Assembly: GCA_024234575.1 (NCBI GenBank)
Contig: JACKOB010000002.1
Span: forward strand, 1,426,001-1,490,000
DNA from: Hahellaceae bacterium
Lineage (GTDB): Bacteria; Pseudomonadota; Gammaproteobacteria; Pseudomonadales; Oleiphilaceae
DNA length: 64,000 bases
Direction: 5' to 3'
The notes below the pieces were generated by a model. It was not told the DNA's origin. It saw nothing but the letters and a program-made list of their open reading frames with translations, and searched no databases. The position numbers were made by a program, and so were the translations under genes. This document shows, piece after piece, positions 1 through 8,032 of this stretch (positions are counted from its first letter, which is position 1; every line of letters starts with the position of its first letter).

Positions 1-686
1 CGCTACTCGACCGGAAAGTATTTGCGAGTAAAATAGCGATAGGTTTGGTAAGTGCATCGCTGTTATTCGTTTTCCTTTTCGTTGTCTTAACCCAGAGTCG
101 TGGTCCTCTGATATCTTTAGGCGTCGTCTGTCTCTTTTTATTGGCTGGCATGATTCGGCGTCGTACCACTTTTGCACTCAGCGTGCTTGCACTGTCCCTA
201 TTGGTATTCATGTTACAGCCGTTTATCGGTGATATTGCTGTTTTGAAAAATCTGACCTTGCGAGGAGACTCTTATCGAATTGAAATATGGGGAGCGGTGC
301 TAAAAACTGCACCTGATTATTGGCTATTTGGTAATGGCTTGGCCTCGGAGTTTGGTGCGACTGAAACTGGTCAAATGGTGTCGCTTCAGTCGGTAGCCCA
401 TCCCCATAACCTATGGTTATCGATGTTGTTTTATTCGGGGATTATTGGCGTGTTACTGCTGTTGGGGTTGATCATGTCATTGTTTGTCCAATGCCTAAGG
501 TTCGAAAGATATTTCCGCATTATATGTTTTGCGCTGGTGCTGTTACTTAATGCGCTCTGCTTTACTGATACATACCGATTAATATCCAGTCCGCAGGCAA
601 TGTGGCTTATTTTTTGGCTTCCTGTCGCCTTGCTGGTTGGATACCGTGTTAATTTAACCCCTTCGGGTTCAGAATCAGGGCGATAA
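1..686 (+). CDS. O-antigen ligase / polymerase family membrane protein (5' partial)
   Basis: The frame is open from base 3, so the gene begins left of the window and about 227 C-terminal residues are visible. It is a polytopic inner-membrane protein with several hydrophobic segments. Two features fit the Wzy_C/WaaL family: a TQSRGPLISLG segment resembling the SRG motif, and a periplasmic loop containing AHPHNLW followed by a helix. Members of this family join O-antigen or a related glycan to lipid A-core, or polymerise O-units. The neighbouring glycosyltransferase starts one base after the stop, so the two are probably cotranscribed and translationally coupled. Ligase and polymerase cannot be told apart from this fragment. 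Confidence 0.8.
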   Translation, partial: LLDRKVFASKIAIGLVSASLLFVFLFVVLTQSRGPLISLGVVCLFLLAGMIRRRTTFALSVLALSLLVFMLQPFIGDIAVLKNLTLRGDSYRIEIWGAVLKTAPDYWLFGNGLASEFGATETGQMVSLQSVAHPHNLWLSMLFYSGIIGVLLLLGLIMSLFVQCLRFERYFRIICFALVLLLNALCFTDTYRLISSPQAMWLIFWLPVALLVGYRVNLTPSGSESGR

Positions 687-687
687 A

Positions 688-1710
688 ATGAACATTCTTC
701 ACCTGTCCAATTTCCATCTCTTCTCCAACGGTAGCCACTACTATAACTGCGACAGAAAGTTTTCCCTTGGGTTTATCCGGTTGGGGCACTTTGTTTATGA
801 TTTTAGCTATAAAGATATTCAACGTTCGGGTAATTTGTTGCATTCGAGTAAGTTTGGCAAGAAGAAAGTCAATAAGCTACTGCTAAACGTGCTGGAGTCG
901 TTACAGCCCGACATTCTGCTGCTCGGTCATGTTCATTTAGCATCGGAAACCTTGGCGCAAATCAAACTGCTGTGCCCCAACATCAGGATACTGGCGTGGT
1001 TTGTGGATACGATAGACGATCACCGTGTAGCCCACTTCAAACCAATGGCAAGTGCCATTGATGCGCTATTTGTCACCACCGCAGGAGAGCCGCTACGGCA
1101 GTTGAAAAAGGCGTTGCAGCATATCCCGTGTATGGGCTATCTGCCTAATCCGGTAGATCCTGCGATTGAGGTGGGCAAGAGTTGGGATGCAGATTCGCAC
1201 CAGTATGATTTGATCTATTGTGGTGCTGACCGCAAGGCGCCCGAGCGAAGCGCTTTGTTGACGTCTATTAAAACCGCAATGCCACAATTGCGTCTGCGTG
1301 TCTGTGGTTCATTGGGGTTTCCTCTTGCTTACGGGGCTCAGTATTTTAGCTTGTTGTCTCAATCCCTTTGTGGCCTAAATTTCTCAAAAGGGAATGATAG
1401 GTACTGGTACTCGTCAGATCGCATTGCCAGTTTAATGGGGAATGGTTTATGTACCTTTACGCCACGGGTACCGGGTTTAGAGGTATTGTTTGGTGAAGAT
1501 GAGGTCGTGTATTTTGACTCCCCCCAAGATCTACTAACAAAATTGACCTGGGCGTTGCATAATTCTGAAAACGTAAAAGAAGTGGCCTATAGGGGCTGGC
1601 AGAAAGCGCATAGGGCTTACAATACGGACCGGATTTGTAAATACATGCTGGAAGGGCTTGAGGGCGTTTTTTCGGAGGATTATGAGTGGTTAGCGGAGTA
1701 CTACCGTTAA
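688..1710 (+). CDS. CgeB-like glycosyltransferase (Glyco_trans_1_2 type)
   Basis: This is a 340-residue cytoplasmic protein starting MNILHLSNFHLF. The N-terminal half looks like a Rossmann domain, with PDILLLGHVHLA near residue 75. The C-terminal part carries SSDRIASLMGNGLCTF, then VPGLEVLF and a DSPQDLLTKL segment. This is the arrangement of the CgeB / Glyco_trans_1_2 group of GT-B enzymes, where the glycine-rich turn and following acidic residue contact the nucleotide sugar. It follows the O-antigen ligase-like gene by one base, which points to a role in LPS or surface polysaccharide. Donor and acceptor sugars cannot be inferred. Confidence 0.75.
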   Translation: MNILHLSNFHLFSNGSHYYNCDRKFSLGFIRLGHFVYDFSYKDIQRSGNLLHSSKFGKKKVNKLLLNVLESLQPDILLLGHVHLASETLAQIKLLCPNIRILAWFVDTIDDHRVAHFKPMASAIDALFVTTAGEPLRQLKKALQHIPCMGYLPNPVDPAIEVGKSWDADSHQYDLIYCGADRKAPERSALLTSIKTAMPQLRLRVCGSLGFPLAYGAQYFSLLSQSLCGLNFSKGNDRYWYSSDRIASLMGNGLCTFTPRVPGLEVLFGEDEVVYFDSPQDLLTKLTWALHNSENVKEVAYRGWQKAHRAYNTDRICKYMLEGLEGVFSEDYEWLAEYYR

Positions 1711-1910
1711 GGAGTGCTACCCGTAAAATAGCCAGTTTTTGTCATTGACTAAATTTGGGGGGCTTATGATAAGGTGTCCGTCGACCTTGTAACAGATTAA
1801 ATCGCATGTCGCGATACGCCCAAAAAACAAATTGTTTTGCGTTATTGATTTGCTCGCTGACTGCCCCTGCCGGTTGTCTTGTCTGCCAATCCAGGTATGC
1901 TAGTTAATCG
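1711..1910. other. Intergenic gap between convergent genes
   Basis: This 200-base gap lies between two converging genes. I see no convincing open reading frame, tRNA or U-tailed terminator. There is a TTGACT hexamer at 1746-1751 with an unconvincing downstream -10, and an AT-rich near-palindrome around 1825-1841. Neither is enough to call a gene. Confidence 0.4.
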
Positions 1911-2960
1911 TCACTGTTTCTTGAATTCTGCACAAATAGTCTTTAGTGCCTGCACCAGTTGAGCCGATACCACCGCTTCTGAGTATTTTTCCTGCAGCTG
2001 GTTAAAACCGTTTTGACGCATGCTATGGCACAGATTCTGATTGTTGATAGCTTCCTCCAATTTAATTGCGAGTGAGGAGGCATCATCGATGTTAGCGATC
2101 AACGCATTAACTTGATCTGTACATATCTCCGATGGGCCTTCTGCATTTGCTGCAACCACGGGAATACCTGCGTTAAAGGCTTCGAGCAAAATCAGTCCGA
2201 ATGGTTCGTGACGTGAAGGAACGCAAAGAATATCGATTTTCTTGAACAGTTCATCACTATTTGGCAGCCAGCCTAGATATTGGACCGTATTTGTTAAATC
2301 TTTGCTGCGAATGTGTTCAAGAAGTATGTCGCGTTCATCTCCATCGCCGGCCAAATAAGCGGTAAAATTGACTCCTTTGGTGATAAGTATCTTCAGGGCA
2401 TCGAGAAATAAATCAAAGCCTTTGTAGGAAACAAATCGTCCTATTGCTCCGAGTGCAACCGGGGCCGATCTGGGCTTGACTACCGGCAGCTGTGGGTTGA
2501 TGTTGGTCATCATATTAGGTATTTGGTAGTGCGGCTTGCTCGCTGCTCCCATGGATTTTAATCGTTCTCCAATAAAGCGGGTGATGTTGATAAACGCATC
2601 TGCATTTACGCATCTTTTGGGATTCAGACTATGCATAACGCATACCACAGGTATTCGATTTCTGGTCGCTCTTTTCATGACGGCAATCGAGCGGGAGCAG
2701 TGTGCAACCACTATATCGGCATCAGCTTTCTTAAGGATTCCTTTTGCCTTGATGGTTGCAAACGGGTCGTAATGTCCAGAGTTTTTCAAAAGACATATTT
2801 GGTGCGCATCAATGCTGGCTCTGTCTAGTTTGTTGACTTGATTTTTGTGGACAACCAAGGTGACTTGATGACCCAGTTTGGATAAGACTCGCGTGTAATC
2901 CAAAACAACCTTCCAGCGACCGCCCGTGGCATCGCCTAAGACAATATTAACAATATTCAT
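1911..2960 (-). CDS. GT4-family glycosyltransferase
   Basis: A 349-residue GT-B glycosyltransferase. The N-terminus (MNIVNIVLGDATGGRWKVV) is the usual acceptor-domain start with a glycine-rich loop. The C-terminal domain shows GAIGRFVSYKGFDLFLDAL, AGDGDERDILLEH, and the donor-binding signature VPSRHEPFGLILLEAFNAG with the paired glutamates typical of GT4. It is the last gene of a four-gene minus-strand operon. Its ATG overlaps the stop of the ELM1-family gene by 4 bases (ATGA), indicating translational coupling. It probably adds a sugar to LPS core or another surface glycan. The specific linkage is unknown. Confidence 0.85.
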   Translation of the reverse strand: MNIVNIVLGDATGGRWKVVLDYTRVLSKLGHQVTLVVHKNQVNKLDRASIDAHQICLLKNSGHYDPFATIKAKGILKKADADIVVAHCSRSIAVMKRATRNRIPVVCVMHSLNPKRCVNADAFINITRFIGERLKSMGAASKPHYQIPNMMTNINPQLPVVKPRSAPVALGAIGRFVSYKGFDLFLDALKILITKGVNFTAYLAGDGDERDILLEHIRSKDLTNTVQYLGWLPNSDELFKKIDILCVPSRHEPFGLILLEAFNAGIPVVAANAEGPSEICTDQVNALIANIDDASSLAIKLEEAINNQNLCHSMRQNGFNQLQEKYSEAVVSAQLVQALKTICAEFKKQ

Positions 2961-3994
2961 GGAATTTCAACTATATTCAGTTTTTCGACCAGTTTTTGAA
3001 GTGTGGCTTGAGTTGACAGCTTAGCATGGTTGCTATTAACTGGATTCGCGCAACTTTGCTCCACTTGGGTAATCGGTGTCAGTTGAATAAACCCTTTCGA
3101 CACAAAACTCTGTAGAGCGTTTTCGTATTTTTCGTTCGGGTTACTCTGTTTCGGGGTTAGCACGGTAACGGTAGACCCGGCGGAAACGGACTCGGCGATC
3201 ATGGACATGCTATCAGCCGTGCAAAAAACCCGGCTAGAGGCACCCAGAAAAGCCAGCATCGTTTTCTCTGGTTGATGATTGTACCAAACGGCTTTTTCAA
3301 TGATGTTTTCAGGTATCGCGGCTTTCAGGATTTTTTCGTTTTCGATGCCAGTTCGTCTTGATGTGGTGATGAGCCACTTTATGCCCTGAGATTGGCTGAG
3401 AGAGACCATTGCCTCGGCGAGCGCCTTCCAGTCCTGTTCGCCGTAGGTAAAACCAGCGCCTTCTCCACCGATAATCATTCCCCAAAGGTATTCCGGCGCT
3501 TGGTTGCTATGTTGGGTGATCCATACACCTGCCTGGGCAGCTTTTTCCGGGGTGATTCTGGTGGGAGGGATCTCCATCACGATATTGTTGCTGGCCTCGG
3601 GAATCGCTTCCAGGGTGAGAACTGCGGTAAAACAATCAGCTTGTAGCTTTCTTAGCGAGCCAATAAACAGGCAAGGGCACTGATAGCGTTTTCCAAACAA
3701 CGCATTGATAAACGACGTATTGCCGCCTGCCGAAATGATCAGATCAGGGCGCTGGTCGGGTAGCGCAACAATTCCGTAAGCCAGTTTAGTCAGGCGCTCG
3801 CTGGCACTCAGGTTGTTGGCATTGATGGCAACGCCTAACAACGGTCTCAACCACTTGCGTTTGAGTGTCGCATCAATGCAATGCAGGGATGTTGCGCCGA
3901 TTATCTCCTGTAAGGTCTCGGTCAGACCTAATGCCTGATTAAGATGTCCTGGTATGCCGTCACTTATTAGCCAGATAGTCTTGATTTTTTTCAT
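2957..3994 (-). CDS. ELM1/GtrOC1-family (DUF1022) protein, putative glycosyltransferase
   Basis: A 345-residue protein beginning MKKIKTIWLISDGIPGHLNQ. The D-G-x-P-G-H-x-N-Q element, an ISAGGNTSFINAL segment near residue 85, and CTADSMSMIAESVSAG near residue 265 are hallmarks of the family named after plant mitochondrial fission protein ELM1. Bacterial members resemble GT-B glycosyltransferases but have no well-defined reaction that I know of. It overlaps its neighbours by 4 bases on both sides, between two GT4 genes. Context therefore favours a glycan-assembly role. A second family member lies at 8033-9022. Confidence 0.8.
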   Translation of the reverse strand: MKKIKTIWLISDGIPGHLNQALGLTETLQEIIGATSLHCIDATLKRKWLRPLLGVAINANNLSASERLTKLAYGIVALPDQRPDLIISAGGNTSFINALFGKRYQCPCLFIGSLRKLQADCFTAVLTLEAIPEASNNIVMEIPPTRITPEKAAQAGVWITQHSNQAPEYLWGMIIGGEGAGFTYGEQDWKALAEAMVSLSQSQGIKWLITTSRRTGIENEKILKAAIPENIIEKAVWYNHQPEKTMLAFLGASSRVFCTADSMSMIAESVSAGSTVTVLTPKQSNPNEKYENALQSFVSKGFIQLTPITQVEQSCANPVNSNHAKLSTQATLQKLVEKLNIVEIP

Positions 3995-5001
3995 TGATCA
4001 ACGAGATCCTGGTAAGCTAAAAACGTGTTTTTTACCATCGTTTCTAGCGTAAGACTTGTCGCGGCCGTTTTGAAAATTGCTGCGAACTCCTGTTTCAGAC
4101 TGTCACCTTTTGCCAGGCTAATATTGATGAGTCTGGCTAGATTATCCGGCGTCGTTTCTGAGGCAATAAACTCAGCCGGGAGAATTTCGTTGGGAATGGG
4201 GACGTCTGTAGAAATTACTGGAACGTTGAGCAACAACGACTCAGCAAAGACGTACGAGAAGCCTTCGTTGCGTGAAGAGATCACCACAAATGCTGCCTGC
4301 GACATAATCCCTGAAATGTCGTCTCTATGGCCAAGCAACTGGACACGCTTGTGTAAATGCTCACTTGCGTCAATCATTCGTTGCAAGGCCTGTCTCTCGG
4401 GGCCGTCTCCAGCAATAAGTAAGGTGGCATCCACTTGCTCCCACGCCTTCAATAAAATATCAAATCCTTTGGCTGGAACTAACCGACCTACTGCAAAAAC
4501 GACCGGGCTATGATTTCGTTTCGCTGGTTCGGGTAGTGACGCCAGTGAAACGTTTTTTTGTGGTGTGATGCCGTTGTATATGGTCTTTTTTTTGGTGGAA
4601 GGTATCGAGTTGCACACTTCATTGCTGACGCCCACTACCAGATCAAAATGTTTGGTAAAGGCGAGATGTTTCTTGATGTTGTGTATGGTTGCCACCGTGC
4701 GGCCCGATAAAAAGTAACGCAACGAGGCGAGCATGGATGCCGCTTTGTTCGCCTGGGCATGAATAATGTCTGCTTTATGCTTTTGAATCAGAAACAGTAA
4801 CTGCAACAGTATGATCGGATTGTTTCGCCCCTTGGTAAGGTCGATGCTTTCATAAGTAATGTTTTCAGCGAAGCGGCTTTTGTATTTGGGGTGCGCCATT
4901 ACGACTAATTCACAATAGGCTGATAACCCATTGCATAGCTCGACAAAGTGCTTCTCGAGGCCACCTTCTTCGTCTCCGGCCATTATTTGAATAACTTTCA
5001 T
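3991..5001 (-). CDS. GT4-family glycosyltransferase
   Basis: A 336-residue GT-B enzyme. The start MKVIQIMAGDEEGGLEKHFVE has the glycine-rich loop expected in the acceptor domain. KADIIHAQANKAASML lies near residue 75. The C-terminal domain has VFAVGRLVPAKGFDILLKAW, IAGDGPERQALQ, and the donor motif SSRNEGFSYVFAESLLLNVP with the two glutamates. It overlaps the ELM1-family gene downstream and the deacetylase gene upstream by 4 bases each. All four genes are therefore likely made from one message and in fixed ratio. Role inferred: transfer of a sugar in LPS/core assembly. Confidence 0.85.
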   Translation of the reverse strand: MKVIQIMAGDEEGGLEKHFVELCNGLSAYCELVVMAHPKYKSRFAENITYESIDLTKGRNNPIILLQLLFLIQKHKADIIHAQANKAASMLASLRYFLSGRTVATIHNIKKHLAFTKHFDLVVGVSNEVCNSIPSTKKKTIYNGITPQKNVSLASLPEPAKRNHSPVVFAVGRLVPAKGFDILLKAWEQVDATLLIAGDGPERQALQRMIDASEHLHKRVQLLGHRDDISGIMSQAAFVVISSRNEGFSYVFAESLLLNVPVISTDVPIPNEILPAEFIASETTPDNLARLINISLAKGDSLKQEFAAIFKTAATSLTLETMVKNTFLAYQDLVDQ

Positions 5002-5804
5002 TTTTTCCCTGCGGCTATTTTGCGTTTAAAGGTTCGCAAACTGTCTTTGCCACTAATTTTTATTCGTCGAATTTTAAAACGGTTAGTCTCTGGTGATGTT
5101 TCAATACCACCCTCTGCCAGTACCGCATTATCGTAGCCAGCCTGTTCAATCAGGGCCGGATCTTCCTCCGTTAAAATGCCGAACGGGTAGGCGAAACTGG
5201 TTACCTTTGTGGCAAAACGTGACTCTAAAAATTGTTTTGATTCAGTCACTTCTTTGCTTTTCTGTTCCTTAGAAGTCGTGGCGAAATTTATATGGTTAGT
5301 GGTATGACCACCTAACTCAATGCATCCGGATTTTACCATGTCCTGAACTTGTTGGTCGGATAGTTTTGCTTCTCGCATTAGCTCACCAGAGTCATGGTGT
5401 GCTTTCTTTTGGACTGACCAATCATTGTCGTGGCGATTTACCACGAGATAGAGAGTGCCTTTCGCCTGGTGTTGTTTCAGGATTGGCAGTGCATTTGTGT
5501 AATTGTCTTCATAGCCGTCATCAAAGGTAATTGCGACACATTTTTCCTGCGATAACCAGACACCAGAGGCTATTTCAGCCATGGTAACAAAGGTCCAGCC
5601 ATTTTCGACAAGCCAGCTAATCTGCTCTTCAAAGTGCTTTGGAGTGACTCTAAGTTTATTAAACTTGGCCCCTTGTTTATGCTCACAGACCATGTGATAC
5701 ATGAGAATTCTGGGGTAGCGGTAGTCAACGGCAGGTGTGGAGAATCCGAATTTGAATATCAGCATGATGGCCGCAACGATTGATAGAAATATTAGATAAA
5801 TCAT
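4998..5804 (-). CDS. Polysaccharide deacetylase (NodB/CE4), membrane-anchored
   Basis: A 268-residue CE4 enzyme. Residues 1-20 are a hydrophobic N-terminal anchor or signal, so the catalytic domain should be periplasmic. The metal and catalytic residues are visible: TFDDGY with Asp95 and Asp96, the H-x3-H pair GHTTNH (His167, His171), and the SFAYPFG arginine/proline-type motif 3 region near residue 205. The family removes N- or O-acetyl groups from glycans. It is the first gene of the minus-strand operon with two GT4s and an ELM1-family protein, so it likely deacetylates the product of those transferases. The substrate is unknown. Confidence 0.85.
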   Translation of the reverse strand: MIYLIFLSIVAAIMLIFKFGFSTPAVDYRYPRILMYHMVCEHKQGAKFNKLRVTPKHFEEQISWLVENGWTFVTMAEIASGVWLSQEKCVAITFDDGYEDNYTNALPILKQHQAKGTLYLVVNRHDNDWSVQKKAHHDSGELMREAKLSDQQVQDMVKSGCIELGGHTTNHINFATTSKEQKSKEVTESKQFLESRFATKVTSFAYPFGILTEEDPALIEQAGYDNAVLAEGGIETSPETNRFKIRRIKISGKDSLRTFKRKIAAGKK

Positions 5805-5988
5805 GAGGTGATGATATCACTGTGCACGCTAAGGAATTCGTACTTTATTACAAAAAGTGCGGTTAAGCGACATTCCTTTATTTAGTGGGAGATTTTTATC
5901 CGCTGACTCGCATGGGATTATGGCGAGCAAGTTGATAAACTCGCGCTTTCCCTACAGGGGCATCTTTTAATCAGTTCAGGTGAGTTAT

Positions 5989-6876
5989 ATGGAGAAAATA
6001 ATCGTCGCAGTGGGGGTCTTTTTAATGAAGATACTGGCTCTCTTACCTTTGCGCGTTAATCAGTTTCTCGGCGCCTGCGTCGGTTGGCTCATCTGGGGAC
6101 TGAAGCTACGAGCGGCAAAAATTACTTGTCTGAACATCGATGTTTGCTACCCGCGGCTATCGATAGGCGAAAGAAAGCGTTTGGCGAGGCGCAGTGTCAT
6201 AGAAACGACCCGAACGATGCTGGAGCTCGCTTACGTCTGGTTTAATCAGCCTGCTAAAGTGTTGGCGAAGGTGGTTGAAGTGGATGGGGGCGAGCGCCTG
6301 CAAAGAAGCCGCGAGGCGGGGCGGGGAGTGATGTTGTTGGGGCCTCATCTGGGGAATTGGGAAGTAACAGGGCTGCACTTGGCTTCTAAATACCAAATGG
6401 CCTCGATGTATAAGCCACCCAAAATGCCGGATTTTGAAAAGGCCATGAGCAAGGCTCGCGGACAAACGGGTGCGGAGCTGGTGCCCACTACCCAGCGAGG
6501 CGTGGCGCGCTTGCTGAGTATCTTGAAAAGAGGCGGGATGGTCGGAATTTTACCGGACCAGGTACCCGTGGAGACCAGCGCCGAATTCGCACCATTTTTT
6601 GGCCGCGAAGCCCATACCATGGTGCTGGTTTCGAAAATACTACAAAAGGTCGATGTCGATGTATTTACTGCCTATTCGATTCGCTTGCCGCATGGTCGAG
6701 GATTTAGACTCTGTATTCGCCCTGTAGACAAGGCGATTTTTGATGCGGATTTGCGTACCTCTTTAACCGCCTTAAATCATGCGGTCGAGTTAGCTATCGC
6801 CGATGCGGTGCCGCAGTATCAATGGGAGTACAAACGTTTTCGACGAATCGCGCCAGGACAGGAAAAAATTTATTGA
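5989..6876 (+). CDS. Lipid A acyltransferase, LpxL/HtrB-like
   Basis: This lysophospholipid acyltransferase-type protein attaches a secondary acyl chain to lipid A at the inner membrane. An N-terminal hydrophobic segment anchors it. The catalytic HX4E element is HLGNWE (about residues 120-125), followed by MYKPPKMPDFEKAM and a GMVGILPDQVP substrate-binding block. I chose the ATG at 5989 because an AGGTGAG Shine-Dalgarno sits at 5978-5984; an in-frame GTG at 5980 is the alternative. It stands between two divergent or convergent glycosyltransferase operons. It ends 21 bases before the converging GT4 gene. LpxL cannot be told from LpxM or LpxP by sequence alone. Confidence 0.85.
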   Translation: MEKIIVAVGVFLMKILALLPLRVNQFLGACVGWLIWGLKLRAAKITCLNIDVCYPRLSIGERKRLARRSVIETTRTMLELAYVWFNQPAKVLAKVVEVDGGERLQRSREAGRGVMLLGPHLGNWEVTGLHLASKYQMASMYKPPKMPDFEKAMSKARGQTGAELVPTTQRGVARLLSILKRGGMVGILPDQVPVETSAEFAPFFGREAHTMVLVSKILQKVDVDVFTAYSIRLPHGRGFRLCIRPVDKAIFDADLRTSLTALNHAVELAIADAVPQYQWEYKRFRRIAPGQEKIY

Positions 6877-6884
6877 GCGTGCTT

Positions 6885-6934
6885 TTCTACAAGTAACTCA
6901 TGATAAATTTTCTGCAAGTAACTCGTGATAAAGT
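6885..6934. repeat. Imperfect 25-bp tandem duplication
   Basis: Two adjacent 25-base copies, 6885-6909 and 6910-6934, agree at 22 of 25 positions. The differences are at copy positions 5, 16 and 24. The repeat covers the convergent junction between the acyltransferase gene (stop at 6874-6876) and the GT4 gene whose stop is at 6898-6900. Because 25 is not a multiple of three, the extra copy shifts the GT4 reading frame and supplies its present stop codon. Confidence 0.85.
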
Positions 6935-8016
6935 TGCAGCGTTTGTTCTTGCATTGCACTGAGCAAAAAAGTCTCGTTTTTAATAGGCCGTTCTATCGAT
7001 TTACTCTCTAGTAATGCGTCGAGTTTTGCCGCAACGGCGTTTAGATTTCCCTTTTCACAGGCACCATAAGGATAAAGCCTCGCAAGAATTTCACCAACGC
7101 CGCCATGCGCGTAGCCGAGCACCGGTGTGCCTAAGGAAAGTGCTTCAAGCACGGTTCTGCCGAAGGACTCGGGCTTACTGGAAAGCGACAGCACTGCCGT
7201 TGAGATGGCATAGATTTCTTTCATATCGGTTTGGTGCCCGGCGAATATTATCTGCTCCGTCAGGCCCTCTGCTTCTACCTTTTGATACAACGCTTTGGCG
7301 TAAGTTTTCCTTTTAGGGTCTTCACCACCGACGATCAGTGCCCTGGCCTGCGGATGCCGGGCTTGAATGTTTTTAAAAATTTCGACGAGGTCATGGTGGC
7401 CTTTCAGGCGGGTAAGGCGTCCGGGCAGGGTGATTATCGGCCGGTCGCGCAGCGTTGGAAACTGCTTTAAAAAAGACTCTTTCCATTGCTCGCTAGGTTG
7501 GAATTGCCATGGAAATAGCGCTGGGTCGATGCCGCGGTAGATGAGGCGAATTTTGTTAATGTCGGTTTTGGGGTAGTTTTGTAAAACATAGGCTTTGCAG
7601 GTTTCTGAGACGACGATGACGCGTTCGCCACAGGTGACAATTTCGCTGTATTTGCTCACCGAGTGCAATCCATGCACCGTTGAAATGAGTCTCGGACGGG
7701 ATGCAAGGGGCATGTGTTTCCAGGCTTGCCAAATAATCCAGGCAGGCATGCGAGAGCGCAGATGTATAATGTCAAACTTTTCCGCTTGCAGCCAACGGCG
7801 GACTTTTGGAATTTGCAGCAGTGTTAAAGGCGACTTGCGGCCAATATCCCAGGCTTTGTGCTGCGTACCGTTTTCGCATAACGGACTAACGAGGCGCCCG
7901 CCTGCCGATAACACCCATGATACATGCCCCTGAGAGACCAGTGCATCGGCGATTTCCAGTGTGCCTTTTTCTACGCCGCCGCTATTGAGTGCGGGTAGGA
8001 CCTGCAAAACTTTCAT
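6898..8016 (-). CDS. GT4-family glycosyltransferase
   Basis: A 372-residue GT-B enzyme starting MKVLQVLPALNSGGVEKGTL, with the glycine-rich acceptor-domain loop. FDIIHLRSRMPAWI lies near residue 80. The donor domain has TLPGRLTRLKGHHDLVEIF, ALIVGGEDPKRKTYAKAL, and SSKPESFGRTVLEALSLGTP with both glutamates. The ELM1-family gene ends 16 bases upstream on the same strand, so the two form an operon. It probably acts on LPS core or a linked glycan. The last residues (AENLS) come from a tandem duplication at the gene's 3' end; a single-copy version would end VEKHAQ. Confidence 0.85.
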   Translation of the reverse strand: MKVLQVLPALNSGGVEKGTLEIADALVSQGHVSWVLSAGGRLVSPLCENGTQHKAWDIGRKSPLTLLQIPKVRRWLQAEKFDIIHLRSRMPAWIIWQAWKHMPLASRPRLISTVHGLHSVSKYSEIVTCGERVIVVSETCKAYVLQNYPKTDINKIRLIYRGIDPALFPWQFQPSEQWKESFLKQFPTLRDRPIITLPGRLTRLKGHHDLVEIFKNIQARHPQARALIVGGEDPKRKTYAKALYQKVEAEGLTEQIIFAGHQTDMKEIYAISTAVLSLSSKPESFGRTVLEALSLGTPVLGYAHGGVGEILARLYPYGACEKGNLNAVAAKLDALLESKSIERPIKNETFLLSAMQEQTLQLYHELLAENLS

Positions 8017-8032
8017 GACTTATCCGAGGAAG

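Noticed and set aside
1746..1775. Possible orphan promoter (TTGACT with a weak -10) between convergent genes
   Set aside because: The -10 is poor and there is no downstream gene or RNA structure on that strand.
4025..4513. Plus-strand open frame opposite the GT4 gene at 3991-5001
   Set aside because: Antisense to a well-supported glycosyltransferase with donor motifs; no domain or plausible ribosome site.
5831..5878. 7-bp inverted repeat AAGGAAT/ATTCCTT in the deacetylase/lpxL divergent gap
   Set aside because: Too short and too far apart (34 bases) to call an operator or terminator.
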